Source: Cheilinus undulatus
Taxonomy: Eukaryota; Chordata; Actinopteri; Labriformes; Labridae
Assembly (NCBI RefSeq): GCF_018320785.1
Contig: NC_054867.1
Location: forward strand, 34,537,855-34,601,854
Length of the DNA: 64,000 nucleotides
Direction: 5' to 3'
In this document: one piece after another, positions 35,901 through 47,300 of the stretch
Position numbering within the stretch: position 1 is the stretch's first letter
Layout: the number at the start of each line of letters is the position of its first letter
Notes under the pieces: generated by a model
The model's input: the letters and a program-made list of their open reading frames with translations, nothing else
What the model was told of the DNA's origin: nothing
The model's database searches: none
Translations under genes and position numbers: made by a program

Positions 35901-38779
35901 CCAATCACTTATCAGCAGGCTTTGGTATATACAGGTCTAACACCCAGCATGGAAAATAATAAATAGATGGAACTTTGACATATCAGTGCCCATCGACAGT
36001 ACTCTTGGTGGTTTATTTGTCATTGTAAACAGATATTTGCATGACAGTGCAGTTAACTGTGAAACAAGCACACACCCAAGATGTACGCTACTTTGGACAA
36101 AAGCGTCTGCTATAAGACACTGTAACACTGTAACATTAAAAAGTACCCCCCCTTGCCTGGGAGTCATTTAATGCTAACTGGCTTCAACTGAATTCACATA
36201 AATTACCAGATGGCTATACAGTCTATAAGTCGATGATAGTCTATTTTTTCTGGCGTTTTCCAAGATCAGCACATGTATGACAATGCTGTTATGGGTCTTT
36301 TAAAGTACACCCAATAGAAAAAAAGCTTGTGTTGTATCTCACAGTTTAAATGAAACCCACCTGCTCTCTCTTTAGCCTCTCTCTCTTACGGATGAGTTCC
36401 ACCAAAAGTCTGGCTCTTTCCAAATCTTGCCTCAGCTTCTGCCAGTAGCGTAGCTCCTCTCTTGCAGCACACAGTTTCTCATCAGGCTCCCTCTGAAAAC
36501 AAAACAAAAACAGACCTCTGAATCAGCTTGAAATTTAGTTTATTTTGAGGAGACCAACCAAACCTAACTAACTGAAAGATGCTATGAAATGATCATAAAT
36601 ATGACTAATCACAACCAATGTGTTCAAGACTGCCTTTAAAAAGCTCAGGGTCTACGTTTCAGTTAAAGAATTGGTGTTAAATCTAAACTACTATCAAAAA
36701 CTTAACACGTGGTCGCCTTCTGCAGTTATTGAGGTCTACAGAAAAAATGAAGGCCAGTCAAAAATATGGCCAATCACATGCAAGAAGGATGGTATAAACA
36801 CAGGTGTTTAACTTGCAGTTATGTGTTAGTAAGTATGACAGCTGAACAGTTTAGAGATGATAAAGCAAAGGCACTACTTGACAATGTACTGAATTTTTAT
36901 AGTCAGTCAGAACAGTCAAAGTATATATCCTTTATCTCCCAACCTGCTCTGAAGTTCTGTTGGCCTGTAGATGGGAATGAAGCCGCCGAATTAAAGGCAT
37001 CCCATTTCTTGACTGTCGTTTTAGTAACCAGTAGTTATGAAGCCTCTGCATGAACTGGTTCTTCCTTTGGACCTCTACTCCTGTGCAGATCTTATTCAGC
37101 CTGTAGAGATGTAGAAATTATAACTGTTATAAAAACAGATTTGTGTAGGATTACAACAGGGATCAACACATGTAAAACCAATATACTCTGTGCACCAGAT
37201 CAAAACATAATAATTAGATGAGAAATGTGTTCAGTACAGGTCACGGGGGGAACAGTACAATCACAGAGTTTATCAGGTAGGCTGTGAATTTAAACCCCGA
37301 CAGTACACAAATGTCACACCTGTGTGAAGGAATCTGAGGCACCAACAGGACAGGCACATTTGAGCGACGTGTTGACCCACGAGACCCCTTTGTATTCTTC
37401 TTCTTCTGCCCCTTGGCAGCCTTCTTGTTCTGTGGCGAAGGTGGACTTTGAGTGTACGAACGCTGTCCTCGGTTGCCCCTGCCTCCCACCAGTCTCCCTT
37501 CAACTGATTCGTCTCCAGACCCATCTTTTTCCCTTAGTCCCACTGGTGAATGATGCTCACAAAAAGCAGTCTTCTTCACTGAGAAGGTTGTCCCGTTGAC
37601 ACCCGTCTCCCGCACAGGGTCAATCTTCATAAAAAGGCCAGCCTTCTGAGCACAGGTGACATGAAAGGCCCTGTAACAGTTGGCTTTGTGGCACTGAATA
37701 GATGCTCCCCTGCCTTTCTGCTTACACAGATAGCAGGTGAGCTTCCAGCGAGCAGGCGGGATGTTCTTAACTCCCTCTACAGGCTCAAGAAACACTGTAT
37801 TGGCAAAGCAAACCTCTGGGATCCATATGGCGCAGACAACATGGGCCCACCGTCCATCACTTGTCTGTTTGAAGGCACCTCCTCTGTTGGGACAGAGCAC
37901 ACAGTCTACAGGGCGGGAGGGGGACTGCAGGCAGCAGCGGCACAGCCACTGACCTTCGGGTACGTAGGGCACACCGTAGCACTCCTGGTGGACGGCCAGG
38001 TTGCAGATGTCACAGAACAGGATCACATTACTGTTCAGACACTCGTCATCCAAGCAGACACAGCAGAACGCATCCTCGTCCACTGCGCTCTGTGACAGAG
38101 CCTGGCTGCGAGACTCCAGGATGGATTCCCGCTCCAGACGGTCAATCAGCAGTTCAAAAGTGTCTGCTGAAACAGAGGCGTGACCATCGCACACTCTCTT
38201 TTGGTTTACCATCTCCAGCCAGGCCAGGTCCTCCTCGTCCATGTCATACTCAGCCACACTGTCCTGCTCCTCCAGGGACTGTTCGATGTAACGATAGTAG
38301 GCTGATGGGAGAGGAGGTGCCTCTGAGGGAGAAACTGAACCCAGCAGACGAAAGGTGGGTTCAGGCAAAGGGCTTTGGTGAGACGAGTGCTGGAAGGAGT
38401 TAGTAGATGCTGTGTTGTGCTGCGATCCAGACCGCTGGTTCTGTTGAGACGTATTTTTACCACTCTTCCTGCTTTTATTGTTCAGAGGTTTTCTCCAAGA
38501 TTTGGTTTTACTTTGCGTCTGTTCACTGTTCTCCTTGTTGCTATTGCACTCAGCAATGTCCTGGGCCATCATCTCATCCTCTGTGATAACCGGCAGAGGA
38601 TCTGAGATGTTAATCCGATGGAGCCTTCCCTCAAGGTCCACTTCTACTATTTTCTGTGCCTGTGCGTACGTCAGAGTCTCCCTGGAGGGAGAGAGCTGCA
38701 GTCTGTAGGGTGAGGGGGGCCGCAGCTGGCCAGATGATCCCCTGCCCCTTCCTCTCCCTCTTCCTCGACCCCTTCCCAT
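29999..38779 (-). CDS. brpf3: bromodomain and PHD finger protein 3, complete
   Basis: BRPF3 is the scaffold of HBO1 (KAT7) histone acetyltransferase complexes. Twelve coding exons on the minus strand: 37320-38779, 36944-37100, 36361-36492, 34774-34902, 34371-34683, 33954-34274, 31804-32361, 31660-31720, 30867-30949, 30546-30619, 30279-30433, 29999-30182; 3627 nt, 1208 aa (human 1205). Domain order: Gly-Arg repeat at residues 1-14; EPL-like segment with [23 protein letters not shown]1 ([20 protein letters not shown]); extended PHD2 ([20 protein letters not shown]); coiled segment; bromodomain with the acetyl-lysine Asn in [11 protein letters not shown]; acidic/lysine tract [32 protein letters not shown]; and a C-terminal PWWP domain ([17 protein letters not shown]) ending [17 protein letters not shown] and [16 protein letters not shown] fit BRPF3 rather than BRPF1 or BRD1. 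A leader exon ends at 40378. Confidence 0.96.
31150..31550. repeat. probable MITE in brpf3 intron
   Basis: The block begins TTTTCACACATGATC and ends GAGTGTCATGTGTAAACAG, giving loosely inverted ends, and its interior (CCTGAACATTTCCTGCTG and CAGAGAAAAGTCAGGATAAA) looks like a common teleost interspersed repeat. I could not define a target duplication. Family unknown. Confidence 0.35.
33288..33910. mobile_element. Tc1-type terminal fragment split by a MITE
   Basis: Two pieces of one terminal repeat flank another element: 33288-33355 (AAGTATTCACCTCCTTGGAT and on to CAATCATGG) and 33881-33910 (TATAATATGGCTCTTTTGAC). Set side by side they read through as the same terminal sequence that is uninterrupted at 47492-47620. 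The remainder of the Tc1 element is absent. It lies in the brpf3 intron after the exon 33954-34274 and ends in a long A run (33901-33922). Confidence 0.75.
33356..33876. mobile_element. piggyBac-like MITE inserted into Tc1 remnant
   Basis: TTAA stands on both sides (33352-33355 and 33877-33880) with termini CCCTTTAAAACC and, inverted, CTCTTTCAATCCTAG. The interior has no coding frame. Excising it together with one TTAA restores the Tc1 terminal sequence around it, which fixes both boundaries. Confidence 0.8.
36081..36130 (+). repeat. teleost SINE/LINE tail fragment
   Basis: CTTTGGACAAAAGCGTCTGC at 36091-36110, followed by CTGTAACACTGTAAC, is the 3' tail shared by many teleost retroposons. 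Only this tail is recognisable. It lies in a brpf3 intron. Confidence 0.55.
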
Positions 38780-38849
38780 GTTGAATCTGCCTTCTGCTGT
38801 CTCACATTCCCGCCTCCTTGTCTTTCACATGGGAGTTTACACCCGCCTC
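38780..38849 (-). promoter_or_regulatory. brpf3: brpf3 5' leader with two start-stop codons
   Basis: The ATG exon starts at 38849 after a consensus acceptor. Its 70-nt untranslated part carries two ATGTGA elements, at 38825-38830 and 38802-38807 (minus strand), each a start codon followed directly by a stop. Such minimal uORFs are known in other genes to stall or divert ribosomes; an effect on brpf3 is inference. Confidence 0.6.
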
Positions 38850-40377
38850 CTAACAGAAACAGAGGAATACAGTATTTAGGGCAAGAACTCAAAAATTAAT
38901 GTCACAACTCTAGTATAGTCAAAGTAGAATTACAAAAGTATACAGTGTGATTAGATCAGATTTACAGTAGCTGCTGTAGTGTTATTAAGATTCCGTCATG
39001 ACTAAGTATTAGCTAGCTGTTGCTAGTACCCAACGATCTGTATAGTCTCAGGTCAATAAAATTTGAGATTTGAATCAGTTTTAGGGTTGCATAATACAGG
39101 ATTTTCATGACATAATGATGAAAAAAAGAACACATTTAGGTTAAGTTAGACGTTTTGAAACCCAAATAAAGTAATCTGTTGATAGACCTTTAATTGTGAC
39201 TTTTTAATGATATCTATAATATACACAGCACTTCAAAGTCAAAGTGCCTTCTAGAATTAAGACCAATCACTCCTAAAAATAAGACTTTTAAAGACATTTT
39301 ATGGCCTTAAATTTATAAAGTAAAATTTCAGATTTTTAAAGGATCTGCAGGGGCCCTGTACATATTGTGAAATTCTCCATACAGTACATGTTAATTAAAT
39401 AAATATTGTGAATACTACAATTAACTAATTTGATACTATCTCAGTATAAACTCAGAGAATTCTGGATTCCTGAACTCATATCAGTTTGTGAAACCCTGAC
39501 TGTTATTATAGCAAGGTTGTCCATCTCTTTAATGCAACACTCTTACTGCTGAAAGCCTGTTTCCTTCAGAGCAAAATGTAGAAAGAAGAGGAAGCAGATA
39601 AAATGTTTTGCAATGTAACAAAAACTTAATTGTTTAGCACCACACTTATTATTTCATAGATAGTAAATTAACGATAACATTCAACCAGTAATTAACGTCA
39701 TATTGCAGTGGTTAATCATACTCCCGTTTTGCCATGAATGTATGAAACGCCACAATTTATCAGTTGGTTGACTTTGATCTGAAGTAAAAAACTGCTTTAC
39801 AAAGAAGTAGACTCTGGTCCTGTGTGATAAAAACACGTTACCTCAAGTACTCTTCCTGCACAAATAAAAAACACAATTCAGTTGTATAGCTTGAAAATAG
39901 ACCCTCAGCTGTCTCTCTATTGGTCCAATCAGATGTCTGTTACGCTGCTACGTTTCCAGCTGACCAATCAAATCCCGGTATCTCTATTTTTTTCCCCCTT
40001 GTTGCTGTGTATAGTTAGGTTGAAGAGCGCTAAATACCAACCCGAGTATCTAACATCTGTCAGCCATTTTAAGCGCACAACAGCAGAGATAACATTTGGA
40101 CTGCAAGTTGATTAGTAGCCCAATTATACATGCCAACAGCTTCCAGAAAGCAGACGCACTGTACGCACCGAGCCTATATGCATAAATGTATTGCATGAAT
40201 ATATTAGATAACGACACCACAAACGTGCAACGTCTCGGGTTTTGCTTTGTACTCCAGACCCCTGCAAAAAGATGTGATAACGTTGCTCGGTCGGACAGGA
40301 CACACCAGAAGTCGTTTAACAAAACGACAGGATTCCCTCGCAAAGCTGTAAACGCCGAACATATGAGAGTGGTTTAC
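38850..40377 (-). other. brpf3: brpf3 first intron
   Basis: Lies between the presumed leader exon donor (ACAAG|GTAAAC, exon ending at 40378) and the ATG-exon acceptor. AT-rich with no coding segment or repeat that I can name. Confidence 0.5.
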
Positions 40378-40700
40378 CTTGTTAGTTCGTCCTCTGCAAT
40401 GCGAGTGCCACACAAAATTTACTGCTCCTAGCTAAATGTCAGCTAGTGACAGGCTACAACCAAGGCAGACATGCTAGCCGTTAGCTTAGCTAGCCGGTAA
40501 TTTCTGGAGCGACAGCGTCATCTTCACCACTTCAGTTCTTCGCCGTAGCCTCCGTTCAACACACGAACACGACCCGGTTTCATAGTTTTGGCTTTAACCT
40601 TTCAAATAATGCTGGTTCCCAACTTAATGGCAGACAAATCTGGAAGATATCAATTTAATGCACCTTGGATGGGGCTAAATATTCAGTCAAGATGGCTTGA
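40378..40700 (-). promoter_or_regulatory. brpf3: brpf3 leader exon and promoter
   Basis: The donor at 40376-40377 (minus strand ACAAG|GTAAAC) marks a leader exon reaching perhaps to 40560. The stretch is the most CG-rich in this part of the window. AAGATGGC at 40689-40696 resembles a YY1 core site, common just downstream of or at vertebrate housekeeping start sites. The transcription start is not determined. Confidence 0.45.
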
Positions 40701-41529
40701 AAAATACGCCCCTTTGGAAAAAAGCACTTCAACCAATTGTAGGTCGCAGCATCAACTCGCATCTATCGCGCATTGAGTTCGGATTGGTTGAAGCGTTACA
40801 TCGAATTCATCGATCTCAAAGTTCAGTTCACAACACAAGAAAGCGATTAGAAAAGCAACGAGTGCTATATTGCGCGCCTTGTGTCCCCATCTTCCTTTCC
40901 CACAGACCCCATGTTGTACCTGTCATACACCTGCTCCCTATCCTCCAAAGCTGTCTGGCTCATTCAGACGTCCCAACAAAATAGATAAAATGACAGTTTA
41001 AGTCGGTTCGGTTGTCATGGAGACAGCTACGTTAGTATGAAAACTCGGTAACTGTTTATCCTTATTTTACTCGATGATTATAATTGTAACACAAAAATTA
41101 ATTTTAAAGCTTTCACAAGACTTTAATTTCACTAATTAGCTAAATTGCTTGCTAACTGGCCTGTTAGTGCATTTGTCAATGAATATGTGATACTGCCGGA
41201 GCCCTGAATAGCCAGATTGACGACTTTTGTATGTATTTCCGGATTTTGCTATTTATTTCGGTTTCCCCCACCTGTTTTTTTTTATTTTTAATTTTTGGAA
41301 TCCACGGTCTGAATGGTCCCCATGACTTTCGGTTCATCACAGGAGCTACAATATGCCAGCTGTAGCCAAGGCGTCCACAGGGTGGATAAAGAAGAGAGCT
41401 TTCTTGGGTCCAGCCTTAAAAATAGAAAGAACTGAGACAACTTTAAGGGACAAATAATTAAATAATCGCAAAAAATGAGTAGAAAATGGCATCAATGGTG
41501 TGAAAGTAGCATAAAGGAGTTATGACAAA

Positions 41530-41950
41530 AGATTTAAATGTGCAAAAATTGGCAAAAAATAAAAAATAAAAAAATGGTGGGATTATGCTGTAAAGCAGTT
41601 AAGAAGTGTCAAAATTGGTTTAAGGGATCAAATTGGGCAAATAAGTGGCCACAATGGGTAAAAGAGGCAAAATGGGTTGCAAAAAGGAACAACAGTAGAA
41701 GAAAAAAAATGTTGAAAAGCAGTTAAAAAGTGGAATTAATTGGCCACATATGAACAAAATGGGCAAAAAAGTGTCAGACATTAGTTAAAGAGGCAAAAAT
41801 AGGCAAATAAGTGGCAAAAGAGGCTAAAAGTTACAAAAAGATACGGAAGTAAGCAGGGGTTAAAAAGTGGCTAAAATAAGAAACATGTGGAAAAGATGGG
41901 TTAAAAAAAAGGCAGTTGGTGGAAAGGAGTTAAAAAATGTTGATAAGTGG
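41530..41950. repeat. degenerate purine-rich tandem repeat
   Basis: About 400 bp built from variations of AAGTGGCAAAAATGGG and GGTTAAAAAGTGGC, with nearly all pyrimidines on the opposite strand. Copies are too divergent to give one unit length by eye (roughly 20 bp). Flanks (GGTCCCCATGACTTTC on the left, GGGTCCCATCCAATTCTGTG on the right) suggest it is the interior of a worn DNA element spanning about 41310-42080. Confidence 0.6.
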
Positions 41951-42789
41951 CAGAAATAATTTTAACGTCAGAACCCAATTATACCTTAACACACATTTCA
42001 GCTCAGAAATGGAGTAATTCACTGAGTTTTTCAGGGTCCCATCCAATTCTGTGGGCAGGCCTGGTTGCTTTAATTATTTCAACCCACTGTCCCACTATTG
42101 AGCCAGTATATTTTACTTTGATATACAAATTAATCCTATTTGTCAGTCCTGGCTTTCATTATAGTATGAAACAATGTTAATTTTTATCCTAAATACAATG
42201 TTTAATTGTTCAACATTATAAAGTTAGCTCTCGTAAAATTTTGCCACTTTTCACCGTCTTATTAATATATAAATATTTTTTCATATTATTCAATACAAAT
42301 CAAAACAATGATCATGAGTAACAATGCAACAAAAGGGACAATGAAATGTTAGTTGTGGAGAAATAGGAGAAAAATCTCTTGGCTCTCTGCCTAATCTTTA
42401 ACCTGTTAGGTTTTCATCTCATGTCATGTCTTTACAAAATCTTGTTACTCATTCAGCACTCACTGAGCCTCCCACATCTTTTTCAAGGCCAACTTTGAGC
42501 TACCCAGTCACGAAGTCACAGACATTTTTTTTTTTTTTTTTGTTGGTTTTGATAAAACTTCAGTGCTGCACTATGTTTTGTTGGTAAATGTTTTTCCCCT
42601 TGAAAAAAAGCCCTGTAATACTTGCACATCAATGTTACAACTTATTTACATTCTGCTACAGCTCCTAGACTCTTTAAAATAATTAATACAAATGTAAATA
42701 TCATTATAGGTCATTTGATTCAGCTGTCATTGGTGTTTCTGTAATTCCTATTGCTACAGTGGCTTAATCACTTACTCTTTCTGTATATC

Positions 42790-43963
42790 ATCTATGTGTG
42801 ACAAATACAGTTAATGATGCCTGCTTCCAGCTGCTATCAGTTCAAATATTCCACTGTGTTCACATGCAATATTAATATAAATCCTATTATAATTACTCTG
42901 ACTGAAACATTCAGGGGGGAGAAACTGTGGAAAAACTTCACATGGCTGTGAAGGAATTTTGGCCCACTCTTCTTTGCAGAATTGTTTTAATTCAGCCATG
43001 CTGGAGGGTTTTCAAGCATGAACAACTTCCCGTTCTGTTGCAATGACCAATATTTTCTGGTACAGAGCAGAATTCATGGTTCCATCAGTTATGACAAGTG
43101 GTCCAGGTCCTGAAGCAGCAAAGCAGACCCAGACTGTCACACTATCACCACCATGTTTGACTGTTGCTATGGTGTTCTTTTTCTGAAATGCTGCGTTAGT
43201 TTCATGCCAGATATAATAGGACACACAGCTTACAAAAAGTTCAGCTTTTGTCTTATTAGACCACAGAATATTTTCCCAAAACTCTTGGGGATCATGAGGA
43301 TGTTTTTTGGTAAATGAGAGATGAGACTTTATGTTCTTTTTAATCAGCAAATTTAATCAGCAGTGGTTTTGATCTTGGAACTCTCCCATGGTTGCCATTT
43401 TGGCCCAGTGCCTTTCTCATTAAATCATGAACGCTGACCTCAACTGAGGCCAGTGAGGCCTGCAGGTCTTTAGATGTTGTTCTTGGGTTCTTTTGTGACC
43501 TCCTGGATGAGTTGTCGATGCACTCTTGGAGTAGTATTGGTAGGCTGGCCACTCCTAGGAAGAATAACCGCTATTGGACGTTTTCTCCACTTGTGGATAA
43601 TGGCTCTCACCATGGTTTGCTGGAGCTCCAAAGCCTTAGAAATGGCTTTGCAACCTTTTCCAGACTTACAGATGCTAGTGACTTTGTTTCTCATCTGTTC
43701 TTTAAATTCTTTAGATTGGGGCAAGATGTGTCGCTTTTAAAGATCTTTCAGTCTTGGGGGAATTAAATTTTTTATATAAGGTAGGTAGTTTTTTTTTCAC
43801 TTAATAAATTACATCATCATTTAAAAACTGCATTTTATATTTACTCAGATTACCCTATTGTCCAATATTAAACTCTGGTAAGCTGAAACATTCAAGTGTG
43901 ACCAATATGCAATGAAATGAAAAGGAATCAGGAAGGGGCAAATACTTTTTTCACAGCATTGTA
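42790..43963 (-). mobile_element. Tc1-like element, catalytic core deleted
   Basis: Minus-strand frames give the Tc1 start MPQSKEFKEQMRNKVTSICK, the paired DNA-binding segment ALELQQTMVRAIIHKWRKRP, SKDLQASLASVEVSVHDLMR, FWENILWSNKTKAELFVSCV, VKHGGDSVTVWVCFAASGPG and, after a jump, WKPSSMAELKQFCKEEWAKI. The stretch holding the second and third catalytic acidic residues is missing, and the first site reads N where D is usual. The right terminus GCAAATACTTTTTTCACAGC then ATTGTA is clear; the left terminus is lost. It ends about 80 bp before the likely leader exon of the receptor gene. Confidence 0.85.
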
Positions 43964-44039
43964 CTTCCTGCTGCCTCTCCCCACCCCTTCAAATCTCCTC
44001 CACTTTCTCCACCCACTAAAATTGTTTGGTGGTCGCCTG

Positions 44040-44145
44040 TCTTAATCCATCGAATCTGAAAACTTCAGATCACACAGTCGAGCTCACTGGGGTCAATCAG
44101 AAGTTGGACGAGTGAAACCAGCAATCAAATCTTGGACTCTTGTCA
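44040..44145 (+). promoter_or_regulatory. probable leader exon of receptor gene
   Basis: The receptor ATG exon starts with an acceptor, so a leader exon must lie upstream. The sequence ending CTTGTCAG|GTAGGA at 44145 is the best donor within a few hundred bases. The promoter would then lie between it and the Tc1 element end at 43963. Inferred from splice signals only. Confidence 0.4.
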
Positions 44146-44398
44146 GGTAGGAAGTAAATTCTTAATATTAACTTTCTATAATATTATCAGTACTCTCTTT
44201 AAAAATATGTCTAATTGTATAGTATCAGTTCTTAATTTTTTGGATGAGTTTCGCAATTGCATGAATGCTGTGTATATCTTTAGTTCACGTTTTCATTTAC
44301 TCCAGCAGAGATCTCAGCATATTTATAAATGTTAGTTTAATCCAAGTGATTCATGAAATTCATAGCCAACTAATGACTGCCTTTTTGAAACTTACAGG

Positions 44399-47300
44399 AT
44401 GCCAGTCAGGAGAATCGGGATGCTGTTTGGCTTCTGTGTGATGTCGTTTGGGTTTTTCCTTAACATGGGACAGTACACTGCAGGTAAACAAACTTTCATA
44501 CAGCTATATGGATCGAAAAATTACAGCTTTTAAAAAAACATTTAGTTCAGCTTATAAAACAACTAAATCTCTTCAACTTTCACCTATTTTGAAAATAATC
44601 GAGGGAGAATTATTGCTGTGATGTGACAAAACTTAGAATCGTAGTTTTGTGACGGTGCCACTTCAAGGTTTGACCTCTTCAACTCTTATGTAATCCAGAG
44701 TTGTGCACCAGCCTTTTTCCTGTGCCAGATTCCTCATGTTTTCTCTGCTTGATTTGGAAGAAATTTCTCAGGCTGGAAGAGACATAAATACATAAACAGT
44801 CAACTCAGATCAATATCAAAGTGCAGCGCCACATCCTGTCCAAGTCTTGTAGAAAAACAGAAAGGGAAGCAAGCCAGTTGACACACTCACAAAAAGACGG
44901 TAATAAATCAACTCTATGGAGCAAACAAAGACCCTGTGTGTCCGAGTAGCCAAAAAGTGACAGGAGCTTGAAGAGCTTGTATACGTGTCATCTTTTGAAA
45001 AGGAGGATCTGATGGGTGTCAGAATCACCCTGTGGTGACGGATCCCCAAGGCCTTGGCCTGAATTGAGGCTTTTGATACTCTTTGACTGCCCTCCCATCT
45101 CTCAGTGCCATGGCATTGACGCTCTTTGAATTAAAACACTGCTCTAAATAGATCGGGGTGTTAAAATCATTTTCACGCAGACGAGGAGAGAGCCAGATCT
45201 CCAGGATCCCGGAAACCAGCTGTGACAAGAGGGTCAATACTGGCACCCCAGAACCACCTCAGACATCCCTGCATGTCAGAGTCAAGTCTGAAGATGGCCA
45301 AGCCAACACAAAGGGGGCTTTGATTCTGCTAAATTAAGGCTGAATATCAGCTGTCAAAACTAATGGCATACAAAATGAACCAGAGGATACTTGTTGAAAT
45401 ATGTTAATGTATTTCTACTGTTTATTTCCCCCTCATACCTTTTTTGGTTATAAGTTTACATAAAAAAATAACATCCAGTGGGTCTCAAATTGCTTTGAGA
45501 TTCAGAAAAATGTGCTTTTAACATTTTTAATATATAGCATATAATATTGCCTTAACAAAAACAAATAACAAGGATGCATTAAGGTTTTATTATTATTATC
45601 TAGACTTTGATTTAGGTTTCCATATCAAAGCCAAATGCAAGCTAAAGAAGAACAAAAATTGAAATCACGTGTAAAACGATATGACTGACTTTGTTGGGCC
45701 GTATGCATGCACTGCTTTGCCATAAGTAAAGTTACTGACTCAGAGAAGTCCCACCTGTGGGGATCAGTCTTGCCATAACGAAGATAGTTTACTGAACTCT
45801 GTCAAAGACTACTCTCTGGGTCAACAGGCAGCATCCAGTCATACATTGTAAGACTTAAATGCCTGAGACTGTTAAAACACAAGTTGTGTTGATTTAAAAA
45901 TTCTGAAAGTTACTTCAGCTCCGTTTTCTGAATTAATAGAACATATTTTTCAGTTGTAAGCTAACAGTACTTAACCATGTCATTTTGTAGTTGTTGAAAT
46001 ATTCAACAATATCCTCTTAATCTAAATAGTTTTCCTAAAAAAATGTTTGGGCATTAAACACTTTTGCACCTTAAGTGAAGTAACTGACTCAGTTAGACAA
46101 GTCCCACTTGTTGGCAGCACACATAATATTTACACTTAATGGTAAACATGATGTAAGGACTTCCTGGTTCAGTGTGCACCTTTTAGTTGTCACTTGTAGT
46201 CACCTAAGTCGGCCCACCTGAGTGGCATAAACATTAAAGTATGTGATAGAAATAAGGGGATTTGTGGTGGATAAAGAACATGTAGCTTTAAAAAAAATAT
46301 GAAACATGTATTTTTGAGTTTTAATTAAACTGATTTTTGGGAACAGGGAAGTTTCTATAGTGTAGTTTAACTTAAAATAGCAAAGTACCTGCTACCAAAC
46401 AAATGCTTTACTTAAATTTTTTACACAATCAGTTGCCTCTAATATTTTGAGTTCTTTTAACTCATTGGGGATTATATATATAAGTTATATATTTGTATAA
46501 AATACCACCTAATTACCAGAGAATTGCCACAGTATTACAAGAAATTACGTCTACTTAATACATCATTACCAGGTAAATATTTTCTTAATTTTACCACATT
46601 TCTGAGTCATTACTTGGTAAAATGCATACTTATTACAAAGTAATTATTACCTTATTCTTGAGAAATTACAAATAGTTACACTTATTACTACAAAATTACA
46701 AGTTAAGTAGGGCCCACTAAAATAAAGTGCTACCAATTTCTCCCCAGTCTATTGCTGGATATAAACTATTTGCTGTTTAACCAAAAAAATATTTATTTTT
46801 TCTGTCTTATTTGAAGAATTTTAAGACACTTGGTGAGTCAAAAACTTGCCATTTATAAAGACATGCTAAATCATTTTTGCACCTAAAAACTACTGCGTTT
46901 ATACTAATAACCTGCTCTTCATTTTCCCCTTTCACCATCAGCGCAATCAGAGCTCAGAATTACAACAATAAAGGTAATAAATTCTTTTTTTTTTTTTTTA
47001 AGCTCCATACACAGATTATCATAAAATCTCTCTTTACTGATTATATTTGGTCATTTTCCTTACAGCAAGAGCCTTATACAATGTCCAAAGGCTCACAGCT
47101 GGAGGGCTTTTGTATGGACCTGCTATCTGAAGTAGCCAAGAAGCTGGGCTTCAGATACAGAGTGCAGCTGGTGAAGGATGGTTCATATGGACGACAGGAT
47201 GAGAGCGGAAACTGGAATGGGATGGTCGGGGAGGTCATGAGAGGAGTGAGTAAAACCACAAAAACTGACATAAGTGGTAAAAGGGCAACATACTATACTA

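Noticed and set aside
37661-38708. Several plus-strand frames opposite the large brpf3 exon
   Set aside because: They are shadows of the conserved minus-strand PHD-finger coding sequence.
29999-38779. BRPF1 rather than BRPF3
   Set aside because: It lacks the BRPF1 N-terminal C2H2 zinc-finger segment, and PHD1 reads CCVCLDDEC as in BRPF3, with the NSNKENSEQ linker.
40588-40984. A gene upstream of brpf3 on the plus strand
   Set aside because: The frames lack any recognisable domain and lie in promoter-like CG-rich DNA.
42520-42542. T run as a transposon tail
   Set aside because: No element body adjoins it; a lone homopolymer is not enough evidence.
45025-45246. Minus-strand 73-codon frame as a protein gene
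   Set aside because: No start context, splice partners or recognisable family; kept only as an unexplained block.
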